Positions 27,581-35,947 of a stretch of DNA of 64,000 bases are shown piece by piece; within the stretch, counting starts at the first letter, position 1, and each line of letters opens with the position of its first letter. This DNA comes from Sphingomonas pseudosanguinis (GTDB taxonomy: Bacteria > Pseudomonadota > Alphaproteobacteria > Sphingomonadales > Sphingomonadaceae): positions 434,001-498,000 of the forward strand of contig NZ_JACIDH010000001.1 of assembly GCF_014196255.1 (NCBI RefSeq). The letters are read 5' to 3'. A program made the translations under genes and the position numbers. The notes beneath the pieces were generated by a model, which saw only the letters and a list, made by a program, of their open reading frames with translations, ran no database searches and was not told the DNA's origin.

Positions 27581-27709
27581 TCCTCCCCGGCACGGGGAGG
27601 GGGACCATGCGAAGCATGGTGGAGGGGGGATGGCCGCAAAGGATGTCGCGGGCGGAAAACCCCCTCCGTCAGGGCTACGCCCTGCCAACTCCCCGTGCCG
27701 GGGAGGATC
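27579..27709. repeat. MITE-like element with 21-bp perfect terminal inverted repeats (family D, copy 2)
   Basis: The left end (GATCCTCCCCGGCACGGGGA plus one G, 27579-27599) and right end (27689-27709) are perfect 21-bp complements, each with its own internal hairpin. The interior has CATGCGAAGCATGGTGGAGG and CCCTCCGTCAGGGCTACGCC, shared with copy 1. It lies between the convergent secreted-protein and exonuclease genes. Confidence 0.8.
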
Positions 27710-27711
27710 GG

Positions 27712-28299
27712 TTACGCCTGATCCGCCCGCATCACCTTGCGCCGTGCACGCGCGGACAGCGGCGGGGTGAACCAGTCGGTCAGCGACAGACCCGTCTGCG
27801 CCATCGCGCGCAACACCACCTGCCCGGCGGCGCGCGCATCGCTCAGCGCGTCGTGATGGCGGTGCTCTAGCTCCAGAAACGTCGCCAGTGTGTTGAGCTT
27901 GTGATTGGGCAACTCGGGCCAGGCACGCCGGGCTATCGTCACGCTGTCCAGCCAGCGCGCCGCGATCGGGGGCAGGGCGTCGCGCTCGCACGCGCGGCCC
28001 AACGCGCCCTTGTCGAACCCGGAATGCGCCACCGTCACCCGCCCGCCCAGATGCGCGGCCAGTTCGGGGTGCAGCGCGGCGAAGGTCGGTTTGCCCAGCA
28101 CATGGTCGGCGGTGATGCCGTGGATGGCGATGTTGAAGCTGCTGAAATCGTCGCAAGGGTCGACCAGCGTTTCATAGGCGAGCACCTCGACGCCGGCGGC
28201 ATAGCCGACGATGCCGATCTGACAGATGCTGCTGGTACGCGAACAGGCGGTTTCGACGTCGATGACCACGAAATCAGGGGGAGTCATGCGGGGCGTCAT
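27712..28299 (-). CDS. DnaQ-like 3'-5' exonuclease (DEDDh)
   Basis: 195 aa exonuclease domain. Exo I is VVIDVETA (Asp and Glu ligands), Exo II is around TVAHSGFDKGAL, and Exo III is HHDALSDARAA with the catalytic His. It resembles the stand-alone epsilon-like exonucleases rather than a polymerase subunit. In this family it digests single-stranded DNA or RNA 3' ends; the substrate here is not known. A second ATG at 28287 (MTPPDFVV) could be the true start. Confidence 0.87.
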   Translation of the reverse strand: MTPRMTPPDFVVIDVETACSRTSSICQIGIVGYAAGVEVLAYETLVDPCDDFSSFNIAIHGITADHVLGKPTFAALHPELAAHLGGRVTVAHSGFDKGALGRACERDALPPIAARWLDSVTIARRAWPELPNHKLNTLATFLELEHRHHDALSDARAAGQVVLRAMAQTGLSLTDWFTPPLSARARRKVMRADQA

Positions 28300-28411
28300 A
28301 GGGACTTATCGGCGTTTGAGCAATAAAAGGTCCTGACGCGGCTCGACAGCGACCGTTTCTATCCGCTACCGCCCCGGGTCTTACGAACGCTCAAGGATAT
28401 GGGAAACGAAG

Positions 28412-29701
28412 ATGGGCGACGCATTGCGGGTGGCTTTGGCGGGACTGGGCACGGTGGGGGGCGGCGTCATTCGCCTGCTCGATGCGAACCGTGACCTGAT
28501 TACCCGGCGCGCCGGCCGGCCGATCGAGATCGTCGCCGTCTCCGCCCGCGACCGGAGCAAGGATCGGGGCGTCGACCTGTCGCGCTTCGAATGGGTGGAC
28601 GATACCGCCGCGCTCGCCTCGCATCCGAACGCCGATGTCGTGGTCGAGCTGATCGGTGGATCGGACGGCCCGGCCCTTACCCTGGCGCGCACCGCGCTGG
28701 GGGCGGGGCGCGGCTTCGTGACGGCCAACAAGGCGATGCTGGCGCATCACGGGCTGGAACTGGCGCAGAAGGCGGAGGAGTCGAACGCCGCGCTGAAGTT
28801 CGAGGCGGCGGTCGCGGGCGGCATCCCGGTCATCAAGGGCTTGCGCGAAGGCGCGGCGGCCAATGCCATCGCGCGCGTCTATGGCATCCTCAACGGCACC
28901 TGCAATTTCATCCTGTCCAAGATGGAAGCCGAAGGCCGCGACTTCGCCGAGGTTCTCGCCGAAGCGCAGGCGCTGGGTTATGCCGAGGCGGACCCCAGTT
29001 TCGACATCGACGGCGTCGACGCGGCGCACAAGCTGTCGATCCTGGCCGCCATCGCCTTCGGTACGCAGCCCGCGTTCGACGATGTCGCGATCGGCGGCGT
29101 GCGCCATGTGCTGGCCGCCGACATCGCCCAGGCGGCGTCGCTCGGCTACCGTGTCCGCCTCGTCGGCGTGGCGGAGGAGGGAGCGAACGGCCTGTTCCAG
29201 CGGGTGCATCCGCATCTCGTCCCGCTCGACCATCCGCTGGCGCATGTCACCGGCTCGACCAACGCGGTCGTGGCGGAAGGCAATTTCGTCGGCCGGCTGC
29301 TGTTCCAGGGCGCCGGCGCGGGCGATGGCCCGACCGCCAGCGCGGTGGTCGCCGACCTGATCGACATCGCGCGCGGCGAATATGGCGCCTCCTTTGCCAT
29401 GCCCGCGCATGAGCTGACGGCGGCGGTGAAGGCGGATAGCGGCGAGCGGCGGGGTCGCGCTTATTTGCGCTTCACCGTGCAGGACAAGGTCGGCGTATTG
29501 GCCGAGATCGCCGCCGCGATGCGCGATGCGGGGGTTTCGATCGAGAGCCTGATCCAGCGCGGCGAAGCGGCCGATGGCGGGGTCATGATCGCGATCGTGA
29601 CGCATGAGGGGCCGGAGCGCGCGGTGGCGCAGGCGCTGGAGCGGCTGCGGGGGAGCCAGAGCTTGGTCGGGCAGCCGCTGCTGATGCATATTCTGGGGTG
29701 A
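28412..29701 (+). CDS. hom: Homoserine dehydrogenase
   Basis: 429 aa. The NAD(P)-binding motif LAGLGTVGGGV is at the N-terminus, the catalytic domain holds NGTCNFILSKM and GYAEADPSFDIDGVDAAHKLSILA, and a C-terminal ACT domain (about 350-429: LRFTVQDKVGVLAEIAAAMRDAGVSIESL) indicates feedback control, usually by threonine. The enzyme reduces aspartate semialdehyde to homoserine, feeding threonine and methionine synthesis, so it supplies the pathway in which metC of this window acts. GGGAAACGAAG precedes the ATG. Confidence 0.96.
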   Translation: MGDALRVALAGLGTVGGGVIRLLDANRDLITRRAGRPIEIVAVSARDRSKDRGVDLSRFEWVDDTAALASHPNADVVVELIGGSDGPALTLARTALGAGRGFVTANKAMLAHHGLELAQKAEESNAALKFEAAVAGGIPVIKGLREGAAANAIARVYGILNGTCNFILSKMEAEGRDFAEVLAEAQALGYAEADPSFDIDGVDAAHKLSILAAIAFGTQPAFDDVAIGGVRHVLAADIAQAASLGYRVRLVGVAEEGANGLFQRVHPHLVPLDHPLAHVTGSTNAVVAEGNFVGRLLFQGAGAGDGPTASAVVADLIDIARGEYGASFAMPAHELTAAVKADSGERRGRAYLRFTVQDKVGVLAEIAAAMRDAGVSIESLIQRGEAADGGVMIAIVTHEGPERAVAQALERLRGSQSLVGQPLLMHILG

Positions 29702-29736
29702 TTTGTTGGGGGCTTCGGTCTCGGTGAGACACCTTG

Positions 29737-29836
29737 CCCTCCCCCAGCCCCTCCCGCTTGCGGGAGGGGAGCGGCAAGAACGAACGTCTGAATTTCTGAA
29801 ACTCCCCTCCCGCAGGCGGGAGGGGCTGGGGGAGGG
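29737..29836. repeat. G/C-rich inverted repeat pair (family C)
   Basis: Two 35-bp arms (29737-29771 and 29802-29836) are complementary at 34 of 35 positions; each arm is itself a hairpin around CTCCCGCTTGCGGGAG or its variant. It lies between the convergent hom and oxygenase genes and could act as a transcription barrier. Confidence 0.85.
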
Positions 29837-29876
29837 AAGGCCGCAGGCGACGTCGCCCATGGCTCCCCCCACTCCC

Positions 29877-30833
29877 TCACTTCTTGATCAACCCGATCTC
29901 CACCAACCGCTCATACAGATAGTCATGCGCCGTAATCGGCGTCGGATAGCGGTTCGGATTCTCCGCGCTCACCGTCCCCGGCAGCGTCTCGATCAGGAAA
30001 TCGGGCGCCGGGTGCAGGAAGAACGGCATTGAGTAGCGCGAAAAGCCGCGCCGTTCGACCGGCGGGTTGACCACCCGGTGCGTGGTCGAGGGCAGGACGT
30101 GGTTGGTCAGCCGCTGGAGCATGTCGCCGACATTGACGACCATCGCACCCTCGGGCGGACGGATCGCCAGCCACTCGCCCGAATCGCGATCGAGCAGTTC
30201 GAGGCCCGCTTCCTCCGCACCCAGCAGCAGGGTGATCAGGTTGATGTCCTCATGCGCGCCCGCTCGCACGCCTTCGGCATCGGCCGGGATCGGCGGATAG
30301 TGGAGCAGGCGCAGCACCGAATTGCCGTCCTTCACCGCCGGGTCGAACCAGTGCGGATCGAGCTTCAGATGCCGTGCGATCGCCGAAAGCAGCCGGTCGC
30401 CCGCCCGGTCGAAGGCGGCGAAGAGTTCGAGGAAATCGTCGCGGAACCCTTCCGGCCGCTCGGGCCAGATATTGGCGGGCATCCGGTCGGCATAGGCGTG
30501 CCCCTCGGGCAGTTCGCGGCCGACATGCCAGAATTCCTTCAGGTCGACGACCTTGGCATCCTTGGCAATCTCGGTCTTGAACGGGGTATAGCCACGCGCG
30601 CCGCCGCCGCCGGGGACGTGATAGCCGCGCTTTTCCTCCTCGGGCAGGTCGAACAGCGCCTTGGTCTGCGCCCAGGCGCGGTCGATCAGCTCGCCCGGCA
30701 CGCCGTGATCGGCGACGATCGCAAAGCCGAACCGCTCGAACGATCCGCCCAGTGCGGTGGCGAAGGCGTGCGGATCGCGGTCCTGATCGGCGAGGCTGAG
30801 CGTCGGAACCTCGGCGGAGCGGGTGTCGGTCAT
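29877..30833 (-). CDS. 2-oxoglutarate / Fe(II) oxygenase of the isopenicillin N synthase family
   Basis: 318 aa. The N-terminal DIOX_N region (VPTLSLADQ, FGFAIVADHGVP) is followed by the catalytic jelly roll. The iron ligands are His194 and Asp196 (AHEDIN) and His252 (TTHRV); the co-substrate arginine and serine are in RYSMPFF (266-271). Members oxidise varied small molecules; the substrate here cannot be told. The gene stands alone and converges on hom. Confidence 0.9.
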   Translation of the reverse strand: MTDTRSAEVPTLSLADQDRDPHAFATALGGSFERFGFAIVADHGVPGELIDRAWAQTKALFDLPEEEKRGYHVPGGGGARGYTPFKTEIAKDAKVVDLKEFWHVGRELPEGHAYADRMPANIWPERPEGFRDDFLELFAAFDRAGDRLLSAIARHLKLDPHWFDPAVKDGNSVLRLLHYPPIPADAEGVRAGAHEDINLITLLLGAEEAGLELLDRDSGEWLAIRPPEGAMVVNVGDMLQRLTNHVLPSTTHRVVNPPVERRGFSRYSMPFFLHPAPDFLIETLPGTVSAENPNRYPTPITAHDYLYERLVEIGLIKK

Positions 30834-30901
30834 GGCATATGTCCAAAAAAGCGAATAGACCCGGGGCTATACCGCGTCGTCGCGCCATGGAACAGGCCGG
30901 C

Positions 30902-31399
30902 TTATCCGCCCAGCGTGATCGTCCCCGTCGATCGGTCGCCGCCCTCTGGGCGCAGTTCCAGGCGGAACGGCTTTTCTTCCGCCGTCTTGCCGACCAGCGC
31001 CGCGCCCTGATCGGTCAGGGTGAAGTCGGCCTCGCCCATCTTGTCGCGGAACCAGCTGCGCACCGTGGCGGGATCGGCCGGGCTGTCGAAGGTCATGGTG
31101 AGCGCCTTGTCGCGACCATTGCCGACATCGACGTTGCGGATGGTCGAGCCGGGATAGAGATGCACCCCGTTCAGCTCGAAATTGTCCGCCTCCAGCGACA
31201 TTTTGGGCAGCTTGAACGCCCCGGAAAAGCCGGGCAGCGCCAGCTTCACCTCCCCCGACTTGCCATCGACCGCCGCCAGCGTCTGCCCGTCCGCGCTGTT
31301 GATCGAAATCGACGTCCCTTCCGTCGGCCGATCGCAGGCGGACAAAGTGAGCGCGGCGAGGAGGGGGAGGGCAAGGGGTGTGCGGGACAGGATGGACAT
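30902..31399 (-). CDS. Lipoprotein of unknown function
   Basis: 165 aa with a signal peptide and lipobox LSAC (Cys22). The mature region (SISINSADGQTLAAVDGKSGEVKLALPGFSG, LNGVHLYPGSTIRNVDV) has repeated beta-strands. The ATG at 31399 places a proper signal peptide at the N-terminus, whereas longer in-frame readings do not. It is divergent from the methyltransferase gene. The likely location is the inner face of the outer membrane; the function is unknown. Confidence 0.7.
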   Translation of the reverse strand: MSILSRTPLALPLLAALTLSACDRPTEGTSISINSADGQTLAAVDGKSGEVKLALPGFSGAFKLPKMSLEADNFELNGVHLYPGSTIRNVDVGNGRDKALTMTFDSPADPATVRSWFRDKMGEADFTLTDQGAALVGKTAEEKPFRLELRPEGGDRSTGTITLGG

Positions 31400-31519
31400 G
31401 GTGGTAAACTCCCTCAAGCGTCCTGTGGACCGATATGGCCGGGTTGGGATTGTCCGCCCGGCAAGATTTAGCGACGCTGAATGTCGGTTTGAACGCAGGA
31501 CGGGCATCCCCGGACCCGC

Positions 31520-32143
31520 GTGCACCGAGATCCTGGGCCGTGGGTTGAAGGAACGCATGACAGGACGACCGATCCATCCGCAGGCTGGGAAGCCGTTGCC
31601 GAGACGTTCGTGGCGATCCGCTCGGACATTGGCGTGGGACTGGTTCGATGGTGGGCCGCAAATGCCTTTCCGCCATCGACGGCGATCCTCGACCTGGGCT
31701 GCGGCTCCGGTGTGCCGATCGCACAGGCGTTGGCCGGTGACGGGTTTGCGGTGTGGGGGATCGACGCGTCCCCGTCACTGCTGTCCGCCTATCGCGCCAA
31801 CCTTCCGAACATGCCCGCCCGTTGCGAGCCGGTGCAGCACAGCGACCTTTTCGCACGCCGCTTTGACGGCGTCGTCGCAATCGGCCTTATCTTCCTGTTG
31901 TCGGAGGCTGAACAGGACACGCTGTTGGCAAAGGTGGCGCACGCGTTGAAGCCTGATGGCCGTTTCCTGTTCAGCGCCCCGCGCCAGCGATGCGAATGGC
32001 ACGATACCCTGACCGGGCGCGAGTCCCGTTCGTTGGGGGCGGAGGCCTATGCCGCACGAATGGCCGAGCATGGCCTCGTTCTGGTCGGTGGCCTGACCGA
32101 TGAAGGGCAGAATTACTATTACGACGCGCGCAAATCCGCCTGA
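31520..32143 (+). CDS. SAM-dependent methyltransferase, class I
   Basis: 207 aa with a Rossmann methyltransferase core: motif I AILDLGCGSGVPIAQAL, motif II GIDASPSLL, then VVAIGLIFLLSEAEQDTLLAKV and LKPDGRFLFSAPR. The in-frame start is a GTG at 31520 without a clear ribosome binding site. A good site (GAAGGA) with an ATG at 31557 opens the +1 frame instead, so a small indel or sequence error near the 5' end is possible. The substrate is unknown. Confidence 0.75.
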   Translation: MHRDPGPWVEGTHDRTTDPSAGWEAVAETFVAIRSDIGVGLVRWWAANAFPPSTAILDLGCGSGVPIAQALAGDGFAVWGIDASPSLLSAYRANLPNMPARCEPVQHSDLFARRFDGVVAIGLIFLLSEAEQDTLLAKVAHALKPDGRFLFSAPRQRCEWHDTLTGRESRSLGAEAYAARMAEHGLVLVGGLTDEGQNYYYDARKSA

Positions 32144-32247
32144 TCCCCAGGGAAGGGCTGGCGGCGATGGCGGGATGGAAACCACATCCCGTCATCCGGG
32201 TTTTCCCGGTTCCCCTGCCTGCCGATCATCCCTATGTGGCAGTCATC

Positions 32248-33495
32248 ATGTCCGAATCCCGTTCCGCTGATCCGGTGACCCCCGTCGCCGTCGAACCCCC
32301 CGGCGCGCCGATCGGGTTTGTCGAGTTCGTCCTTCTGATCGCGGCGCTGATGGCGTTGACCGCGCTGGGGATCGACTCGATGCTGCCCGCGCTTCCCGCG
32401 ATCGGGGAGGCGTTGAACGCCTCGCCCGCCGCGCGGCCGTTCGTCGTCACCGCCTTTCTGATCGGGTTCGGTGTCGCGCAGCTGGTGCATGGCCCGCTGG
32501 CGGATCGCTATGGACGGCGGCGGGTGCTGGTGGTGGCGCTGGTCATCTATATCATTGCCAATGCCGCATCGGCGGTGGCGGGCAGCTTCCTGCTGCTGAT
32601 GGTCGCACGCGTCTGTGCGGGCGCGGCGATCGCGGCGACGCGGGTGGCGACGGTCGCGCTGGTCCGCGACTGTTATCATGGCCGTGCGATGGCGCAGGTC
32701 ATGTCGATCGCCTTCATGGTCTTCATGGTCGTGCCGATCCTGGCGCCGGCCTTTGGCGAGCTGGTCCTGCTGTTCGGCAACTGGCGGCTGATCTTCTGGA
32801 CGATCGCGGGGCTGTCGACGCTGGTGCTGATCTGGTTCGCGGTCCGCATGCCCGAGACGCTGGCGCCCGAGGCGCAGCTGCCCATCTCGCCCAGCCGTAT
32901 CTGGAGCGGGTGGCGCGAGACGGCGACCGACCGGCTGTCGCTGGGCTATACGCTGGCCGCGACCGCGCTGATGGCGGCACTCTATGGCTATCTCAACTCG
33001 ATCCAGCCGATCATGGCGGTGACCTTCGGCCGTGAGAAGCTGCTGGCGCTGATCTTCGCCACCACCTCGGTCACGATGGCGGCGGCCAATCTGCTCAATT
33101 CGCGGATCGTGATGCGGCTCGGCACCCGGTTAATCAGCCATAGTGCGGTGTCGATCCTGATCGCGGTTTCCGCGCTGCACTTTGCCCTCATCGCGCTGGG
33201 GATAGAGTCGCTGGTGACGTTCGCGGTGTTGCAAGCGATCACCATGGCCTGTTTCGGCCTTGCCACCTCCAATTTCTCGGCGATGGCGATGGAGCGGATG
33301 GGCGGCATCGCCGGCACCGCGTCGAGCGTACAGGGCTTTACCAGCGTCACCATCGGCTCGATCATCGGCGCCGGCATCGGCCAGGCCTTTGACGGGACGG
33401 CGGGGCCGCTGGTGCTGGGCTTCCTGACGGCGGGGATCGCGGCCTTCGGCGTCGTCTTCGTCACCGAGCGCGGTCGGATGTTCCGGCCGCTCTGA
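32248..33495 (+). CDS. MFS transporter, Bcr/CflA drug-resistance type
   Basis: 415 aa with 12 predicted transmembrane segments. The MFS motif A appears as GPLADRYGRRRVLV, and the first helix FVLLIAALMALTALGIDSMLPALPAIGEAL is typical of the Bcr/CflA (multidrug, DHA1) group. It probably exports small hydrophobic compounds by proton antiport. The ATG at 32248 (MSESRSADP) gives a normal cytoplasmic N-terminus; a start 81 bases upstream would add an unlikely extension. It follows the methyltransferase by about 100 bp. Confidence 0.87.
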   Translation: MSESRSADPVTPVAVEPPGAPIGFVEFVLLIAALMALTALGIDSMLPALPAIGEALNASPAARPFVVTAFLIGFGVAQLVHGPLADRYGRRRVLVVALVIYIIANAASAVAGSFLLLMVARVCAGAAIAATRVATVALVRDCYHGRAMAQVMSIAFMVFMVVPILAPAFGELVLLFGNWRLIFWTIAGLSTLVLIWFAVRMPETLAPEAQLPISPSRIWSGWRETATDRLSLGYTLAATALMAALYGYLNSIQPIMAVTFGREKLLALIFATTSVTMAAANLLNSRIVMRLGTRLISHSAVSILIAVSALHFALIALGIESLVTFAVLQAITMACFGLATSNFSAMAMERMGGIAGTASSVQGFTSVTIGSIIGAGIGQAFDGTAGPLVLGFLTAGIAAFGVVFVTERGRMFRPL

Positions 33496-33566
33496 TCCTG
33501 GCCATTCCGGGAACCGCCCCGACGTCAGCGCCGTTCCACCTCCGTAATCGAGGACAGGAGGCAAGC

Positions 33567-33908
33567 ATGGGCGGACATCAGGTTCCCAGCCAGGGATCGG
33601 GCGACGATGGTTTCGACGAGGAAGGCTATGACGAGAGCCAGCGCGCCGAGATCCTGGAGGTCACACGCGACGGCCCCAGCGACGGCGTCCTGCTGACCGA
33701 TATCGAACCCGATCTGGGCGACGACAGCGTCGAGGACGAGCCGATCGACGAACTCGACATGGACTCCGAAGAGGTCGGTGAGACCGACGCTTCGGTCGAT
33801 ATGGCCGAAGAGGATCTCGACGAGGACGATCTTCAGGAGGATTTCGAGCAGGACCGCGTGGCCGATGGTGACATCGACGACGCCGACGATACGGCCCTGC
33901 GGCCATGA
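33567..33908 (+). CDS. Small, very acidic protein of unknown function
   Basis: 113 aa with roughly 40 percent Asp plus Glu, no hydrophobic segment, and probably disordered (DMDSEEVGETDASVDMAEED). GGAGG lies 8 bases before the ATG. The stop overlaps the start of the next lipoprotein gene (ATGA), indicating translational coupling. I do not recognise a family. Confidence 0.65.
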   Translation: MGGHQVPSQGSGDDGFDEEGYDESQRAEILEVTRDGPSDGVLLTDIEPDLGDDSVEDEPIDELDMDSEEVGETDASVDMAEEDLDEDDLQEDFEQDRVADGDIDDADDTALRP

Positions 33909-34225
33909 ACGGTCTGCCCGTCGCCCTGGCGGCGGGCGCGATCGTGCTGGTCGGTTGTTCGACCATGCCCGATCCGCGCGCCGGCCTGCCACCGATGATG
34001 TCCAGCAGCTTTCGCTGCGACAATGGCAGCCAGTTCTGGGTCCGTTTCGACAATCGCGACGACAGTGCGCTGATGCGGATCGACGACCTGGAATTGCGGA
34101 TGGAAGGGCAACAGGTCGCCTCCGGCATCCATTATTCCGGGGTCGGTCACGACCTGCGCGGCAAGGGCGATATGGTGGTTCTCACTCGGCCCACCGGCGA
34201 ATCGCTTCGTTGTACCGCAATTTGA
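33905..34225 (+). CDS. MliC-family lipoprotein (C-type lysozyme inhibitor-like)
   Basis: 106 aa with a signal peptide and lipobox LVGC (Cys18). The mature part follows the MliC pattern: FRCDNGSQFWVRFDN, then ASGIHYSGVGHDLRGKGDMVVL and a closing LRC. The two cysteines should form the MliC disulfide. Members inhibit host C-type lysozymes from the periplasm; inhibition by this protein is inferred. Its start is fused by ATGA to the acidic-protein gene. Confidence 0.75.
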   Translation: MNGLPVALAAGAIVLVGCSTMPDPRAGLPPMMSSSFRCDNGSQFWVRFDNRDDSALMRIDDLELRMEGQQVASGIHYSGVGHDLRGKGDMVVLTRPTGESLRCTAI

Positions 34226-34457
34226 TAAGCAAAGACGCATTTCGCGGCCAAAAAGCGGCACAAATTGACCGTTGCCGCATTCTGCCCGCAATTGGTTCAT
34301 CTCGGTGACAGGAACTGTGTCTCTTGGGCAACAGGTTCCGATAACGCGACCGAAAATACCACTTCTGTGCAACCGCGAACGTTTTTGCCGGTTAAGCGAG
34401 CCTGGGCTGAGCGGTTCATGCCGCCGCCCCACATAGAATAAGAGAAGGGTATCTCAC

Positions 34458-35090
34458 ATGCGTAAGCTTTCCCTCGTCGCCGCTGCTGCGGCCGCGTTCG
34501 TCGCCGTGCCCGCCATGGCCCAGGACATGAACACCACCGACACGACGGCGCCTGCCGCCGACACCGCGACCGCTCCCGATGGCACCCGCGCCTTCGGTAT
34601 CGAGCCGTACGTTGCGGTCATGGGTGGTTGGGAGCAGTTCGATCGCCAGTCGGTCGCCGGCATCCCCGCGCAGCCCAAGGGCTATAACCTGGACGGCGCG
34701 CTGATCGAGGGCATCGTCGGCTTTAACGTGCCGTTGGGCCCCGTGTTCGTCGGCGCCGAGGGCGCGGTCGCCAAGGGCGTGTCGGGTGACATCGACTGGC
34801 AGTATGGCGCCTATGGCCGCGCGGGCTTCCGCGCCGGTGAAAGCGGCCTGTTCTACGGCAAGGTCGGCTATCGCTGGAACAACTTCCACAACTTCGCTCC
34901 GGGCGTCCAGGGCGACCTGAAGCGCGACTATCACGGCACCGTGTACGGCGTCGGCGCCGAAGTTGGCCCGAAGGACATCGGTCTGGGCGGCCTGACCGGC
35001 AACTCGGGTCTGCGTCTGCGTCTGGAAGTCTCGACCTTCGACGACGCCCACTCGTTCCGTCCGATGGCGGGTGTGGTCGCACACTTCTGA
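34458..35090 (+). CDS. Outer-membrane beta-barrel protein (opacity/OmpA-like)
   Basis: 210 aa with a signal peptide ending AMAQ and a Thr/Ala/Pro linker (NTTDTTAPAADTATAP). Alternating amphipathic strands follow (FGIEPYVAVMGGWEQF, VFVGAEGAVAKG, FYGKVGYRWNN), with a terminal Phe (GVVAHF). This fits an eight-stranded opacity-type barrel. AAGAGAAGG precedes the ATG. A 230-bp AT-richer upstream region and an intrinsic terminator make it a single-gene unit. The role is unknown; such proteins are often abundant surface proteins. Confidence 0.78.
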   Translation: MRKLSLVAAAAAAFVAVPAMAQDMNTTDTTAPAADTATAPDGTRAFGIEPYVAVMGGWEQFDRQSVAGIPAQPKGYNLDGALIEGIVGFNVPLGPVFVGAEGAVAKGVSGDIDWQYGAYGRAGFRAGESGLFYGKVGYRWNNFHNFAPGVQGDLKRDYHGTVYGVGAEVGPKDIGLGGLTGNSGLRLRLEVSTFDDAHSFRPMAGVVAHF

Positions 35091-35120
35091 TCCTTCACGG
35101 GTCCAGTTGGCTTAAGGTGG

Positions 35121-35152
35121 CGGGGTTCGGCAGCGATGCCGGACCCCGTTTT
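35121..35152 (+). terminator. Intrinsic terminator after the beta-barrel gene
   Basis: An 11-bp GC stem (CGGGGTTCGGC with GCCGGACCCCG, one G-T pair) and a 6-nt loop are followed by TTTT, 30 bp after the stop codon. Confidence 0.88.
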
Positions 35153-35184
35153 CCTTTGGGGGCACGCTTCCCATATCGCCGGCC

Positions 35185-35517
35185 ATGGTCGGACGGGTAA
35201 AGCGCAAGGCGGGTTTGGCCGCAGCGGCGGAGCGGGCGGCGGCGGCGCCACCGTTGAGTTGTGCGCTATGCGAGCGACCGCTGGGGGTGAAGGTCGAATG
35301 GCACCATCCCGTGCCCAAGAGCGAGGGCGGGCGCGAGACGGCGCCGGTCCACCCGATCTGTCACCGCACGATCCATGCGACGCTGACCAATGCGGAACTG
35401 GCAAGGGACTATTCGGATTTCGCGGTGCTGCGGGCGCATCCCGACGTCGCGCGGTTTCTGAGATGGATCGCGGGGAAGCCGGCGGATTTCCATGCGCCGA
35501 CTAGGGTGGGGCGGTAG
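35185..35517 (+). CDS. HNH endonuclease domain protein
   Basis: 110 aa. The zinc-binding pair CALC is followed by the HNH core VEWHHPVPKSEGG and HPICHRTIHATLTN. This is a minimal stand-alone HNH protein of a kind common in alphaproteobacteria, close in pattern to phage-derived nucleases. There is no methyltransferase or toxin partner nearby, so its target is unknown. It sits between a terminator and a long inverted repeat. Confidence 0.85.
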   Translation: MVGRVKRKAGLAAAAERAAAAPPLSCALCERPLGVKVEWHHPVPKSEGGRETAPVHPICHRTIHATLTNAELARDYSDFAVLRAHPDVARFLRWIAGKPADFHAPTRVGR

Positions 35518-35655
35518 GTTTTCTTGTTCACGCGAAGCCGCGATGGCGCTAAGGGTTTCGGTTCTCGCTGGGCCGTAGGAGCGGAAGTTGTTGGTTCGCG
35601 CAGAGGCGCGGAGGACGCAGAGAGAAGTTTTGGAGGAGCGACCCGCTTTCTCCAC

Positions 35656-35686
35656 CCTCCGTTCAGCCTGAGCGAAGTCGAAGGCC
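35656..35686 (+). repeat. REP-like unit, family A
   Basis: An intact plus copy (CCTCCGTTCAGCCTGAGC then GAAGTCGAAGGCC), nested in the long inverted repeat. Confidence 0.85.
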
Positions 35687-35763
35687 AAGGGCAAACCTTC
35701 CCTCATAAGCCCTTCGGCCGCAGGCCAAGTCTGATCGCGTAAATGGGGCAAGCGTTGCCCCGT

Positions 35764-35794
35764 GGCCTTCGACTTCGCTCAGGCTGAACGGAGG
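35764..35794 (-). repeat. REP-like unit, family A, minus copy
   Basis: An intact inverted copy, a perfect complement of the unit at 35656-35686, separated from it by 77 bp. Confidence 0.85.
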
Positions 35795-35901
35795 GAAGGG
35801 ATTTTGCGGGCCTTCCAGTCTTCTTCCTTTTCTTCTTCTCTGCGCCCTCCGCGCCTCCGCGCGAACCAACCGTCTTCGCGCCATCGCGGCTTCGCGTGAA
35901 C

Positions 35902-35928
35902 GAAAAAGGGCGGACCGAAGCCCGCCCT
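35902..35928 (-). terminator. Intrinsic terminator of the small Cys-rich protein gene
   Basis: On the minus strand AGGGCGGG, a short loop containing CTTCGG, and CCGCCCT are followed by TTTTTC. It lies 20 bp beyond the stop codon and directly abuts the long inverted repeat. Confidence 0.88.
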
Positions 35929-35947
35929 GAAAAATATGCTCTTTAGA

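Larger units (their letters stand above)
35526..35901. repeat. 376-bp long inverted repeat enclosing a family A pair
   Basis: The outer arms 35526-35549 and 35878-35901 are perfect complements (GTTCACGCGAAGCCGCGATG and onward). Inner arms 35590-35637 and 35832-35870 are also complementary with few mismatches (GTTGGTTCGCGCAGAGGCGC type). Spacers between arm segments differ (40 bp against 7 bp). Family A units sit inverted inside at 35656-35686 and 35764-35794. There is no gene in this gene-free stretch (35518-35947). Confidence 0.85.

Noticed and set aside
35185..35517. HNH gene as part of a restriction system or prophage
   Set aside because: No methyltransferase, terminase, integrase or other phage gene lies nearby; it looks like an orphan.
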